Assembly (NCBI GenBank): GCA_024233085.1
Contig: JACKQC010000017.1
Span: 62,001 to 126,000, forward strand
Direction: 5' to 3'
DNA from: Akkermansiaceae bacterium
GTDB lineage: Bacteria > Verrucomicrobiota > Verrucomicrobiia > Verrucomicrobiales > DEV007
Length of the DNA stretch: 64,000 bases
Of this stretch, positions 1 through 9,125 are shown one piece after another. The position numbers and the translations under genes were made by a program. The notes beneath the pieces were generated by a model. It was not told the DNA's origin. It ran no database searches and worked only from the letters and a program-made list of their open reading frames with translations. The first letter of the stretch is position 1, and each line of letters starts with the position of its first letter.

Positions 1-1894
1 CGCTGATGGTGACCATGCCTCCGGGCGTGGTGAATTCCTCGATGGTCCGCTCGATCAGGGCGGCGAACCCCGTCGCGTCGGCGATCGGTGTTCCCACCCA
101 GGCGAGGCCGTTGTATATGCCCTTGTTTCGAATGTCGACCGTGATCGACGTGCCCCGCAGGATGCCGTCCCGCTGCAAGGGAGAGTTGGCGAATTCGGCT
201 CCCCGCAATTCGAGCTCGAGAATGTTCTGCAGGAGCGAAACCGAGACATTGGTTGTTCCGGCGACGTCGATCAGGGCGTCGCGATCGAGATAGACCTGGC
301 CAACCGATCGGGTAAAACGGGAGGAGGGAAGGCTGCCCCCGAGAAAGCGCCATTCCCCGGCCCGAAGGGTCACGTCGCCGCTGGGCGCCTGCACTGTCGA
401 TCCGGCCCCGAGGTGAATGGCGCGGCCCGTGGCATTGATCTGCGAATTCAGCGCCAGCCGTGTCCCGATCACCGTTTCGGTGTTTCCGTACTCGGGCAGG
501 ACTCGGGTCACGCTGCCGGGGCCGAATCGAACGGCGCCGGTTTGGCGGTTGAGAAAGGGCGGGCCGAGACTGGGATTGGTGGCGTCGTAGGCGGTATTGG
601 ACACCGCGTCGTAGGAGGCGATCAGGTCGATGCGCCCGTTGAGCGAGACGGTGGTCGAACTGTCGACCCCGCCGAGCTGATTCACTTCCGCCCCGGCGAT
701 TGTGACGCTACCGCGCTTCGCTTCGATCAGGCCGCGATTGGTCGCCGTGCCCGCATAACGGGAAACGCCCGCCTGATCCACGGATCCGATGTAGATGTCG
801 AGGCCGCGCAGGCTCGGATCATCGGTCGAATGGGCGTCGATCCCGACCTGCAATCCGGCGGCGAGAATGGTTTGGCCATCCGGCGTTTGAATGGTTCCGT
901 TGTTGGTCACGTTGGCGCCGGCGAGCATGATGCGTCCGCCCACTCCCGCCGAGTTGGTGGGACTGGTCAGCCGGGCGCCGCGCTGAACGGTCACATCCCC
1001 GTAGCGGCCAGTCAGCGGATTCGGCGGATCGGGAGTGAAGGCCGGCATCCCGTTCGCGCCAGCGGGGATGGCGATGCCGGAAAGCAGGAACTGGGCGTCC
1101 GGGTTGTTGAGCAGGCCGCGGTCGATGAGGTTTTCGTTAATCGGCAGCGAAGAGGCCACCAGGGTGCCAACATTGACCTGGCTGGCGCCGCCGAAGATGA
1201 TGCCATTCCGGTTGATGAGGTAAACCTGGCCCGGCGCCTGGATGGAACCCAGAATCTGGCTTGGCGCGCCACTGGGGTCGAGCACGCGGTTGAAGGCGAT
1301 CCACTTGTTCGCGGCGTCGCCGCCGCGGCTCTGGTCGAAGCGCAGGGTGGTCTTTTTCCCCACGTTGAATGTTTGCCAACTCAGCAGGGCGGTCTGGTTG
1401 GTCTGTTTGATCGTGACGTTGGTGCGGCCGCCGGAGACGGACTGGGTGGGCAGGTTCGCCCCCGTCCAAACGGCGGTGCCGCCGGCCACACCGGGATCGA
1501 CCTGGAGACCGCCCGTGGCGAGGCCATTGGGCACGTTCGGGAGCGGGGCGCCGGGGTTGTTCGGATTGACGCCGAGGTTGTTGGCTCCCTTTGCCGCGGC
1601 GGCGGCCCGGGCCGCCGCCTGAAGCGCCGCCACGGATCGCAGGGCGTTTGTCGTGCGGGTCAGCGAGTCCCGGGCATTTGCTCGCGCCGCCGCCGCCGCC
1701 GCCGCGGTCGCCTGGCTGATCGCGTCGGCCCGTCGGGCGGCATCGCCGGCGGGCGCGCCACCGCGAAGGATGTCACCGGCGTTCAAGTTGCCCACCGTCA
1801 GCGACAGCGCCGCCAGAAGGGCCAGCGCGCGGCCCGCCGCCCCGCCCGGAAGTGTCGGGGCGGATTCGGCCATGATTTTTGGGGAGGTGGGCAT
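1..1894 (-). CDS. TpsA-type filamentous haemagglutinin-like exoprotein (N-terminal part, cut by window edge)
   Basis: The reading frame is open from an ATG at 1894 to the left edge (631 codons), so the gene continues outside the window. After a hydrophobic signal peptide (about residues 20-42) comes an Ala-rich, helix-prone spacer, then the TPS/haemagglutination-activity domain at about residues 115-260, recognised by the motif GQVYLINRNGIIFG starting at residue 222 and followed by VNVGTLVASS. Beyond this lies a repetitive Gly/Asn/Val-rich sequence expected to form a beta-helix. TPS-domain proteins are exported across the outer membrane by a dedicated TpsB partner; that partner is at 9126-10826, the first gene of the same set. 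A second in-frame ATG at 1873 is an alternative start; neither has a clear Shine-Dalgarno. The cargo function cannot be judged without the C-terminus. Confidence 0.85.
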   Translation of the reverse strand, partial: MPTSPKIMAESAPTLPGGAAGRALALLAALSLTVGNLNAGDILRGGAPAGDAARRADAISQATAAAAAAARANARDSLTRTTNALRSVAALQAAARAAAAAKGANNLGVNPNNPGAPLPNVPNGLATGGLQVDPGVAGGTAVWTGANLPTQSVSGGRTNVTIKQTNQTALLSWQTFNVGKKTTLRFDQSRGGDAANKWIAFNRVLDPSGAPSQILGSIQAPGQVYLINRNGIIFGGASQVNVGTLVASSLPINENLIDRGLLNNPDAQFLLSGIAIPAGANGMPAFTPDPPNPLTGRYGDVTVQRGARLTSPTNSAGVGGRIMLAGANVTNNGTIQTPDGQTILAAGLQVGIDAHSTDDPSLRGLDIYIGSVDQAGVSRYAGTATNRGLIEAKRGSVTIAGAEVNQLGGVDSSTTVSLNGRIDLIASYDAVSNTAYDATNPSLGPPFLNRQTGAVRFGPGSVTRVLPEYGNTETVIGTRLALNSQINATGRAIHLGAGSTVQAPSGDVTLRAGEWRFLGGSLPSSRFTRSVGQVYLDRDALIDVAGTTNVSVSLLQNILELELRGAEFANSPLQRDGILRGTSITVDIRNKGIYNGLAWVGTPIADATGFAALIERTIEEFTTPGGMVTIS

Positions 1895-1918
1895 CGGAAC
1901 GGCGGTCGGCGTGTCGCG

Positions 1919-2929
1919 TCAGGGAGTCGGCGTCGCGGGAATGAGCTTCGAAAGCGCCATTTCATTGATGGCGACGGGATTCTGCTGCAAAAGGCGCCCG
2001 ATGAAGGCCTGCGTCTCAAGCCGCGCTCGCTCGGCACGGAGCCGTTGCGCCAGCGAATCGCGGATCTGATCCAGCGTGGGCGTGTAGGCCTCCCGAATGT
2101 CGAGCACCCGCACGAAATGCCACCCGTCCGGCATCCGCAGCGGTTCGGACACCTGGTTGAGCTGCATCGACGGAAGCGCGGCGCGCACCGCGGGGTGAAT
2201 CTGCGGTTCGTAAAGCCAGCCGATTTCGCCCCCGCGCGCCGCGCTGGCGGGTTCGTCGCTTTCCTTGACGGCGAGTTCCGCGAAATCCGCGCCCGGCTGG
2301 GCAAGCGCCTGCCTGACGCGCGCCAGCTTCGTCGCCGCGTTTGCCGAGGCTTCAGCCGTCGCCGGATCGATTCCTTCGGGAACGGGATCGGTGACAAATA
2401 TCTGCGCCAGCCGCCAGGACTTCGGCAACGCCAACGCCGTGCGGTTGGCATCGTAGGCCGCCTTCAGGTCCGCTTCGGTCGGATAGCCTTCGGGCGCCTG
2501 GGCGATGGATTCGAGGTAGGTCGAGGCGACAATGCCGTCCCGCATCAGCCGCATCCTTTCCTCGACCACCGGGTTCTTGTCCCAGCCGGACGCGGCTGCC
2601 TCGCGCAGCACGGCCTGTTGAATGATGAGCGCGCGGACATACTGATTGAGCGAGGCCGGTTCGCGTCGCAGCGCGGCGCGCTCCGCCTCGGAGAGGGTCT
2701 TCAGGCTTTTGCGCAAGTCGCCGGCCTTCAGTTCCAGGTCGCCCGCCTTCCCGAGAACCTCGGAGTCGTCCAATTCCGTTGATGGTTTCGGAGCTGGCGC
2801 GGCGCGCGGCGCGGGAGTCGGGGTGCCGGGATTCAAGCGCGGCGGGGGAGCGGGGGAAGTCTCCTGCGAAATGGCGGCATTGGCGCCCAGGAGAATAACG
2901 CAGGACAACGAAGTGACGATCGGTTTCAT
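1919..2929 (-). CDS. Periplasmic PpiC/SurA-like peptidyl-prolyl isomerase
   Basis: A 336-residue protein with an N-terminal signal peptide and a Pro-rich linker (about residues 25-50), a helical chaperone-like region (about 55-165) and a parvulin rotamase domain at about 165-275. The domain shows the family pattern of a GGEIGWLYE loop followed by HPAVRAALPSMQLNQVSEP and GWHFVRVLD. Such proteins fold or escort outer-membrane and secreted proteins in the periplasm. It lies 25 bp upstream of the TpsA gene, so a role as escort for the exoprotein is a reasonable inference. The start at 2929 gives a normal signal peptide; a longer frame to 3025 would read through the 22-bp repeat locus and is rejected. 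Confidence 0.85.
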   Translation of the reverse strand: MKPIVTSLSCVILLGANAAISQETSPAPPPRLNPGTPTPAPRAAPAPKPSTELDDSEVLGKAGDLELKAGDLRKSLKTLSEAERAALRREPASLNQYVRALIIQQAVLREAAASGWDKNPVVEERMRLMRDGIVASTYLESIAQAPEGYPTEADLKAAYDANRTALALPKSWRLAQIFVTDPVPEGIDPATAEASANAATKLARVRQALAQPGADFAELAVKESDEPASAARGGEIGWLYEPQIHPAVRAALPSMQLNQVSEPLRMPDGWHFVRVLDIREAYTPTLDQIRDSLAQRLRAERARLETQAFIGRLLQQNPVAINEMALSKLIPATPTP

Positions 2930-2960
2930 GACGGTTTGCGAGCCGGTCACCGCGTCTTGC

Positions 2961-3037
2961 CGACAGGGTTGGCTCCGTGACTCAACAGGGTTAGGTGATT
3001 GAATAGACAGGGTTGGTTCCGCCATCCAGGCGTGTTG
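2961..3037. repeat. 22-bp-period palindromic repeat, locus 1 (three clear units plus one degenerate)
   Basis: Units start at 2961 (CGACAGGGTTG), 2983 (CAACAGGGTTA), 3005 (AGACAGGGTTG) and, degenerate and inverted, 3027 (CAGGCGTGTTG). Every spacing is exactly 22 bp. The locus lies in the 123-bp gap between the coiled-coil gene and the ppiC-like gene of the two-partner-secretion operon. Confidence 0.85.
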
Positions 3038-3052
3038 GGCGGCGGTTGATTC

Positions 3053-3838
3053 TCAAGGTTCCGGCAATTCCGGCGGTGGAATGAGGTTGGGTTCGGAAAC
3101 TTTTCCGTCACCAGGAGTGGCGGCCGCGGTTTCGCCTTCGGCTTTCTTTTCCTCGTTGGCGGCGCGTTCGCGTTTCTTGCCCGAATCCTCGACCGGCGCC
3201 CGGTTGTCCTCGATCTTGTCGTCGTAATCCTGGACCAGTTGCTCGAGCTTTACCTTGGTGAGTCCGGTGAACGGTTCGCGGGCGAGCAGGGAGCGGCCGA
3301 AGGCATAGTCTTTGTAGCGTTTCAGGATTTCCTTGCCGGTGTTATAGAGCTGGATGTTCTGGCGCTCGCGTTCCCCGACGAGGCGCCGGCTGAGTTGGGC
3401 GTCCCTTTCGAATTTGGCGCGCTCGGCTTCGGTGGCGCGGGTGATCCGGGTCAGTTCCTCGTGGGAGGTCTTCCACTGGTCGAGCGATTTTTCGAGCGAG
3501 ACGATGCGCGCCTCGTCGCCGGCGATCGTTTCCTTCTGCTTGGCGATGGCCTGGTCCGCCGCGGCTTTTTCGCTGTCGGCGCGCTTCAGCGCGGTGTCGA
3601 GCTTTGCGGTCAGATCCTTGATCTTGGCGTCGCTTTGGACTTTCAAGGCGGTCAGTTCGGCGTCGAGACGGGCGCGTTCGGCCTCGACGTTGCGCGCCTG
3701 GACCAGGGCGTTCCGAAGGGCCTCGCGAAGCTTGGCCTCAACGGGGCTGATGCCCTCTTCCTGGGCGGGCAGCGGGAGTGGCCTCATTGCGACGAGCGCG
3801 AAAAGGAGAACCGGGACCAGGCGTCGGAAGGATTGCAT
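3053..3838 (-). CDS. Periplasmic coiled-coil protein of unknown function
   Basis: A 261-residue protein with a signal peptide (residues 1-25, ending near LPAQ) and a long heptad-rich, Ala/Glu/Lys-rich coiled coil from about residue 30 to 165. A conserved-looking globular patch at 165-205 (YNTGKEILKRYKDYAFGRS) is followed by a charged, disordered tail ending in proline-rich sequence. I do not recognise a named family. It sits 25 bp from the porin gene inside the two-partner-secretion/Ton operon, so it may be a periplasmic spacer or scaffold between the inner-membrane motor and outer-membrane parts. That role is an inference from position only. Confidence 0.75.
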   Translation of the reverse strand: MQSFRRLVPVLLFALVAMRPLPLPAQEEGISPVEAKLREALRNALVQARNVEAERARLDAELTALKVQSDAKIKDLTAKLDTALKRADSEKAAADQAIAKQKETIAGDEARIVSLEKSLDQWKTSHEELTRITRATEAERAKFERDAQLSRRLVGERERQNIQLYNTGKEILKRYKDYAFGRSLLAREPFTGLTKVKLEQLVQDYDDKIEDNRAPVEDSGKKRERAANEEKKAEGETAAATPGDGKVSEPNLIPPPELPEP

Positions 3839-3863
3839 GATCGGAATCGGACGGGGGCGTGGC

Positions 3864-5849
3864 TTAGAATTTTGCGTTGATGTCGAACTGAATAAGGTCG
3901 GTCGCCAACGGCGGGCCGGCGATTTCGTTGGCGCTCATCCAGCGGAAATTGATGAAGACCTCCGGAGAGAGGGCATAGCCGAAGCTGGCGGTGAAACCTT
4001 CCATGTTGGTGCCGCCCAGGCCGAAGTCCGAGTCGGCGAGGGCGTCCAGAACCGCGTCGGACTCCACGTAGCGATAGCCGAAGCCGGCGTTCCAGTCGCC
4101 CCGGCCGCGCATTTCGCCCTTGCCGAACTGGATGCCGAGATTCCAGGCGTCGCCCCCGCCTTCGAACTGCCCGATGTTGCCGTTGGCGTCGATGGGGCCC
4201 CGGTTGTTTACCGCGACGGAATCGATCCACTCGCCGTCAAAGGCGACGTTGCGCGCGTATTGGCCGAGGAAGCTGATCTGGTAGGGCTCGAAGACATTGA
4301 TGTCGATCCGGCCCTGGTAATCGAGGACCTGGAACTTCGAGGCGAGGCCGAAATACTGGTACTGGTTGGTGGTGCCGTAGTTGTTGAGCGGATCGGGAAT
4401 GATGTCGCGAATGGGCCGATAAGTGTTGCCCTTTTGCGCGTAGGACGGGCGGGTGTGGTCGGTGTTGCTCTGGTCTTTCGAGGTGAAAGGCAGATAGGGG
4501 TCGGACAGTTTTCCCTCGACGTTGTCGAACTCGAAGAGGCCGAAGGCCCAGTTGGTGTCGATGTCGGTGTTCTTCCGGAGATTCAGGCCGAACTGGGCGC
4601 CGTAGAGCCACTTGTCGATGCTCGGGTATTTGTCCGGCTGGTTGTAGGCGAAGTCGAAGGAGGTGTTGTAGAGCGGGAACACTCCGGCGTTGATGAAGGG
4701 GATCATGTTCTGCCGAAGGTTGTGCCTTCCGCGGATGGCGAAGCCGTCGAAGCCGAGGTCGTTGTCGAACATGATCTCGCTGGTCTGGAAGAAGGGATTG
4801 TCGAAGCGGCCGGCGGTGACGCCGAAGATGTGGTCAAGCTCGCCGGCCTCCCACTTGAGAAAGGCGCGGTCGAGCCAGATCGGGTACTTGTTGAACTCGC
4901 CGCCCAGGGTCTGGTTGGTGCTGACGGGGCTGTTGTCGCTGCCGGAGGCGAAGCGAAAGCCGGCGGTGAACCCCTTGTCCACGAATCCGCCGCGAAGGCC
5001 CTCGGTCAGATTGATGTCCGCGCCGAAGCGCAGCCGCAGGCGAAAGCGGTGGCGTTCCTCGTCGACATTGAGCTGGGGCGAGAATTCGTATCCCGCGACA
5101 TCAAAGGGATCGCCGCGGTTAATGCGGTTGAAGTCGGGAAAAGAACCGGTGGTGTCGTTCCCTTCCGGAAACAGCGTGCCGTCGTAACGGGTGCGGATGT
5201 CGCCAAAGAAGTCGAAGCGGTCGAGCCACTTCGGCTTGCCGTTGATGCCGTCCGCCCAACGGTCCTCTTCGGCCTGCTCGAGCACCTCCTCCTTGATCTC
5301 GACGCGGAGCTGGGATCGGACGGCATCGGGAATGTGGGTCACAACAATATCGTCATCGCCGGCCATGGCGGCGTCGGCGGCGGCAAGCGATGCGTTCTCG
5401 CCGGCGTGGGCGGCCGCAACGGCCTCCTGCTCGGCCTGGGTGATCAAGCCGGCGGCGTCTCCCTGGGTCAGGACCCCGCGGGCGACGAGCAGGTTGATGA
5501 GGTTGACGACGGCATTGCCGGTCGGGGTGGTAAGCCCGGCGCCTCCCGCGCCGACCCCGGGATCGTCCTCGCCGGGCGGGCCGGGAAATAGGCTTGGCTC
5601 GCTGGTAATGGGATCGGCCGTGTCGGGCGCCTTGACCTCGGTGCCGGTGTCGGCCGTGGCGTCGAGATCGGGGTAATCGGTGTCGGCGGTGTCCGGGCGA
5701 GATTCGGAGGCATCCGAATTCGGCTGGGACGGCGGCGCCTCCCCATCATGCGCGGTCGCGGAAACCGCGAGCCAAAACGCCAATGCGCCGGCCACCAGTG
5801 CGATCGCTGGAAGCGGAAGACGAAGGCTGGATATGTTGAAAACCGTCAT
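3864..5849 (-). CDS. Putative outer-membrane porin
   Basis: A 661-residue protein. A signal peptide covers about residues 1-33. An acidic, Asp/Thr/Pro-rich linker follows, then a helical segment (LINLLVARGVLTQGDAAGL) typical of the N-terminus of putative porins of the Porin_5 type, and a coiled-coil-like Glu-rich stretch. From about residue 205 to the end come alternating amphipathic strands with many aromatic residues (for example RFDFFGDIRTRYDG), and the protein ends in Phe (FDINAKF), as outer-membrane barrels usually do. It lies between the TonB-like and coiled-coil genes. Either a nutrient channel or a structural outer-membrane partner of this operon is possible. Confidence 0.8.
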   Translation of the reverse strand: MTVFNISSLRLPLPAIALVAGALAFWLAVSATAHDGEAPPSQPNSDASESRPDTADTDYPDLDATADTGTEVKAPDTADPITSEPSLFPGPPGEDDPGVGAGGAGLTTPTGNAVVNLINLLVARGVLTQGDAAGLITQAEQEAVAAAHAGENASLAAADAAMAGDDDIVVTHIPDAVRSQLRVEIKEEVLEQAEEDRWADGINGKPKWLDRFDFFGDIRTRYDGTLFPEGNDTTGSFPDFNRINRGDPFDVAGYEFSPQLNVDEERHRFRLRLRFGADINLTEGLRGGFVDKGFTAGFRFASGSDNSPVSTNQTLGGEFNKYPIWLDRAFLKWEAGELDHIFGVTAGRFDNPFFQTSEIMFDNDLGFDGFAIRGRHNLRQNMIPFINAGVFPLYNTSFDFAYNQPDKYPSIDKWLYGAQFGLNLRKNTDIDTNWAFGLFEFDNVEGKLSDPYLPFTSKDQSNTDHTRPSYAQKGNTYRPIRDIIPDPLNNYGTTNQYQYFGLASKFQVLDYQGRIDINVFEPYQISFLGQYARNVAFDGEWIDSVAVNNRGPIDANGNIGQFEGGGDAWNLGIQFGKGEMRGRGDWNAGFGYRYVESDAVLDALADSDFGLGGTNMEGFTASFGYALSPEVFINFRWMSANEIAGPPLATDLIQFDINAKF

Positions 5850-5904
5850 TCGAAGGGGAGGCGAAAATTTCGTCGCCGCGCCGGCGACATGGGGGCGTGT
5901 TCGC

Positions 5905-6633
5905 TTAGTTGGACCGCCGCGCCGTGATTCGCAGATTGATCGGCATCGGCATGTCGTCCGGAGGCGGTTCGGAAAGGCGGACGTTGGCGAGCACTTCGTC
6001 GCGCAAGACCCGGTCGAGGCCGGAGTCGCCGGTGGAACTCACGAGCTGGGCACGGGTGACGCGGCCGATATCGTCGGCCCAGATCTTGACCTCGATGCTC
6101 ATCGACGCCGTTCGCGTGCGCTTGTTCGCCCGGAGCGCGCCGGCGACGGAGTTCTGCACGCGGGCGGCATACCAGCCGAATTTGCTGCCTTTACGACCGC
6201 CTGTTCCGCCGATGCGCTTTCCGCCGAGGGTGCCGTTTCCGCCGCCGGCGCGGAGACCAAAGCCGTCCGGCGGCCCGTCGCCCTGAATGTTCGTTCCGAG
6301 CGCTTCGGGAGCGGGGTCGGGCGCCGCCTCGGGCTCGGGTTCCGCCATGTCGGGAGCGGTTTCGGGAACGAAGGCTTCTTCCTGCTCCACCGGCTCGGGT
6401 TCGGGCTCGTCCTTTGGGGGAGTCGGAGGAGGCGGGGGCGGTGGCGGCGGCATGGGCGGCATGATGTTGACCATGCTGACGGCCGCCGGTTTCTTCTTTT
6501 TCTCGGAGGGACCGCGCGTGACCCACCAAGTCGTGCCGGCCGCGGCAAGGAGCAGCACGGCGAGCGCAACGACCTTGGCGCCGTGACGCTCGAAGAAGGT
6601 TTCGTCATCCTCGTCCTCGAGAAATCCGCTCAT
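5905..6633 (-). CDS. TonB/TolA-like energy transducer
   Basis: A 242-residue inner-membrane protein with a cytoplasmic N-terminus, one membrane segment (about residues 20-38), a basic patch and then a proline run (a block of ten prolines near residue 62) and Glu-Pro repeats up to about residue 115, which is the usual periplasm-spanning rod of TonB. After a Gly-rich hinge, the C-terminal domain (about 155-240) has the TonB-like pattern ending in DRVLRDEVLANVRLSEPPP. It lies 41 bp after exbD and precedes the porin gene. Together with the ExbB fusion and ExbD it should form a proton-motive-force-driven motor. Confidence 0.85.
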   Translation of the reverse strand: MSGFLEDEDDETFFERHGAKVVALAVLLLAAAGTTWWVTRGPSEKKKKPAAVSMVNIMPPMPPPPPPPPPTPPKDEPEPEPVEQEEAFVPETAPDMAEPEPEAAPDPAPEALGTNIQGDGPPDGFGLRAGGGNGTLGGKRIGGTGGRKGSKFGWYAARVQNSVAGALRANKRTRTASMSIEVKIWADDIGRVTRAQLVSSTGDSGLDRVLRDEVLANVRLSEPPPDDMPMPINLRITARRSN

Positions 6634-6674
6634 AAGTTGCGAGTAAAAATTCGGTTGGAAGACGGGGCCGCGGA

Positions 6675-7073
6675 CTATTTTGGCGCTTGGGTAGCCAAGC
6701 CGATCTGAGTCAGATTGAGCCGACCCAGCACATCGAGCACCTCCATAATCTTCTGGTATTGCGTGCCTCGGTCGCCCCGAACCACGACGGGGAATTCGGG
6801 GTTATTTGCCTGGTGCTCGGCGAGTTTCTGCTCGAGTTGTTCCAGGTTCACGGGCACGGTGTCGAGAAAGACGTTGCCTTCATTGTTCACGGTGATGGCC
6901 TTGCCTTTCGGGCCGCTGATGGCGGGCGCCTTGCTGCCCTTCGGCAGATCCACCTTGATGCCCTGCACCCCGGCGGTGGTCATGATGATGAAGATCAGCA
7001 GCAGCACGAGGTAGAGGTCCACCATCGGTGTCACGTTGATATCGTCGTAGCTCTTTCCGGAATCGGCTTGCAT
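6675..7073 (-). CDS. exbD: ExbD/TolR family biopolymer transport protein
   Basis: A 132-residue protein of typical ExbD length. One transmembrane helix lies near residues 18-38 and carries the family signature NVTPMVDLYLVLLLIFII, including the membrane aspartate that carries protons in ExbD/TolR. The periplasmic domain follows, with VVVRGDRGTQYQKIMEVLD near the C-terminus. It sits 21 bp after the ExbB-fusion gene and 41 bp before the TonB-like gene, so the three-part motor is complete in consecutive genes. Confidence 0.93.
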   Translation of the reverse strand: MQADSGKSYDDINVTPMVDLYLVLLLIFIIMTTAGVQGIKVDLPKGSKAPAISGPKGKAITVNNEGNVFLDTVPVNLEQLEQKLAEHQANNPEFPVVVRGDRGTQYQKIMEVLDVLGRLNLTQIGLATQAPK

Positions 7074-7094
7074 GGCGAAAACGGTTTGAAGGGT

Positions 7095-9080
7095 TCAGGC
7101 GAGCGCGGGTTCGGCCGTTTCGGTGGCTGTCGCGGTGTCCGCGGGAAGCTCCGATTCGAAAGGCGTCTCCGTCGGTACGGGCGATCCCGCGGGGCTCGCG
7201 CCGGCCTCGCCGGGTGTCGGATGAAACTCGGCCATTTTCGCGATGAACTCGTCGATGAAGACCTGCATGTCGGCGAGGAAGGCCTTGATGCGTCCGCTGA
7301 GGTAGCTGTAGATAAACAGGGCGGGGATGGCGACGAGCAGGCCGGCGACGGTGGCCAGCAGGGCGGAAGCGATGCCCGGCGCGATGGAGGCGACCTCGAC
7401 TTCGCCCGAGCGGGAGATCAGGGCGAAAGTGATCATCACGCCGACCACGGTGCCGAGCAGACCCATGTAGGGGCCGCCGGCGATGCTGATCGTCAGGGCT
7501 ACCAGGCCGCTGTTGAGGCGCTGGTTTTCGCGTGTCATTCCGCTCTCCAGGCTGGCGCGGACCGCCTGAATGGCGCGGGCCGAAAGTCCCTTCGAAGGAT
7601 CGCGCCCGCCCTTGCCGATTCGGCCGCGGATTTCCTTGCACCCGATGTGATAGAGGTGATAGAGCGGCGACCGGTGGACGTGCCGGTAGAGCTTGGCGCT
7701 CATTTTCCCGCCCATGCTGCGAATACTGTCTTCGTTGTCATGGTCGAGCGTGGTGAGGTCGTTGGCGATGTGATCCCAAAGCTTGAGAAACGCCTTGGTG
7801 CCCTTGTCGATGCTGTTGAGGTAGAGGAATTTCTGGACCGCCACCGTCCAGCCGCAAATCAGCATGATGATGCAACCGCCGATCGCGATCCATCCGTCGA
7901 ACATCATGTTGTGCGCGATGTCGCCGAAGAGCGAGAGATGCTCGAGCGTGGCGTTGTGCCCGCCACCCTCGCTGCTCTCGTCCTCCCCGGGAGCGATCAT
8001 GCGCTGCGCCTCGTCGGAGCCGGACTGGCTGATCGCCGCGTAACGCAGATCGCCGACGGGGAGGGCGGCCTGGTATATCTGCAGCTCGTCGGCTTCGCCG
8101 GCGTATCCGCCGCCCTTTTCCGGGGTGGAGCCCATGAGAAAATCCGAGGCGAGGGCCGGCAACGGGCGGGCGAGCGAAGTGTTCGGCTTGCCATCGACGA
8201 GGATGTCGATCTTGGTGGCGGAAGCGACCACCGCCAGGTGACGCCACAGGCTTGCCGGAATCGCCTCGCCGGCGGCGCTGCGGGTCGTGCCCGAGGCGTC
8301 CGTCACCTCGACGAAGGGCACGCCATTGTCGAGTCCGAAGCGAAAGGCGGAGCCACCTTCCTCCCGGGTGAGAATCATCGCGTTTTCGGCGAGTCCGCTG
8401 GGTTTGACCCACAGGGAGACGGTCACTTCGGTTCCCGCCGCCCACGTCAGGTTGGGGGAGTTTGCGATTTCGATGCTGTTGGTGCCGAAGAACAAGGCGC
8501 CCGGCCCGATCAAGGCGCCTTCCGTGGGGGTGGGAGCGGTGGCGGCGTTGTTTTCCCCCGCAGAGAAGTCTTTGGGCGGGGCGGATCGCTCCGTGAAATG
8601 ATAGACGAGGATGGCCGAGTCGGGGTAGGTGTCCTTGGACGCAAACTCTGGGGGCGTGGCATTCGGATTACCGGAATAGAGCCAGATCGTGGCGGGTTTG
8701 CCCGGCTCGACGTGCGGGATCTTTGCCCAGACAAAGGCCTCGTTCATCAGCGAGTCGTAGCGCTCGATGTGATAGGGGATTTCCGTTTGCCCGTCGGCGG
8801 CAATCAGGCGCAAATCGCTGCCGTCTTCCTTGGCGAGCGCGAACTGGAAGTTCCCCCCATGCAGTCGCAACAGCGTGACCGCGTCTCCATCCGGTTCGGC
8901 GCCGGAAATCGGCGTGACGACGATCGGCTTGCGAAGGGTCCATTCCTTGTTCCACCAGGCGGCCTCATCTTCTATTTTGTCGTCAGCGGCCCGCGCTGAA
9001 ATACTGGAGCCCCCAAGGCAGAGCGATGCCAGCAGCGCGAATCCGATGGGTCTGGCGAGATTTTTCGTGTTCATGGGCAA
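7095..9080 (-). CDS. DUF2341-LamG-ExbB/MotA fusion protein (proton channel with a large periplasmic domain)
   Basis: At 661 residues this is far longer than a usual ExbB (about 240). A signal peptide (1-31) is followed by a DUF2341-like segment (about 60-135, ending in IWLYSGNPNATPPE), then a LamG/concanavalin-type module (about 180-335, with VTVSLWVKPSG and LWRHLAVVAS). A membrane segment near 390-420 leads into the MotA/TolQ/ExbB domain (about 420-610), which has the core signature GGPYMGLLGTVVGVMITFALIS and a second helix pair. The protein should therefore display a glycan- or ligand-binding type domain in the periplasm directly on the proton channel. It follows the tpsB gene by 45 bp. ExbB without such an extension is the norm, so the fusion is notable. 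Confidence 0.88.
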   Translation of the reverse strand: MPMNTKNLARPIGFALLASLCLGGSSISARAADDKIEDEAAWWNKEWTLRKPIVVTPISGAEPDGDAVTLLRLHGGNFQFALAKEDGSDLRLIAADGQTEIPYHIERYDSLMNEAFVWAKIPHVEPGKPATIWLYSGNPNATPPEFASKDTYPDSAILVYHFTERSAPPKDFSAGENNAATAPTPTEGALIGPGALFFGTNSIEIANSPNLTWAAGTEVTVSLWVKPSGLAENAMILTREEGGSAFRFGLDNGVPFVEVTDASGTTRSAAGEAIPASLWRHLAVVASATKIDILVDGKPNTSLARPLPALASDFLMGSTPEKGGGYAGEADELQIYQAALPVGDLRYAAISQSGSDEAQRMIAPGEDESSEGGGHNATLEHLSLFGDIAHNMMFDGWIAIGGCIIMLICGWTVAVQKFLYLNSIDKGTKAFLKLWDHIANDLTTLDHDNEDSIRSMGGKMSAKLYRHVHRSPLYHLYHIGCKEIRGRIGKGGRDPSKGLSARAIQAVRASLESGMTRENQRLNSGLVALTISIAGGPYMGLLGTVVGVMITFALISRSGEVEVASIAPGIASALLATVAGLLVAIPALFIYSYLSGRIKAFLADMQVFIDEFIAKMAEFHPTPGEAGASPAGSPVPTETPFESELPADTATATETAEPALA

Positions 9081-9125
9081 GGAACGAAATCGGAGTGAGA
9101 ACGCGGCGCGGTTGGCGGGGGGATA

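Noticed and set aside
413..2782. 789-codon plus-strand frame
   Set aside because: It is antisense to the TpsA and PpiC-like genes, has no family-like motif and reflects GC-rich third-position bias.
3354..5591. 745-codon plus-strand frame
   Set aside because: Antisense to the coiled-coil and porin genes, without any recognisable domain.
6687..8999. 770-codon plus-strand frame
   Set aside because: Antisense to the exbB-fusion and exbD genes, whose frames contain clear domain motifs.
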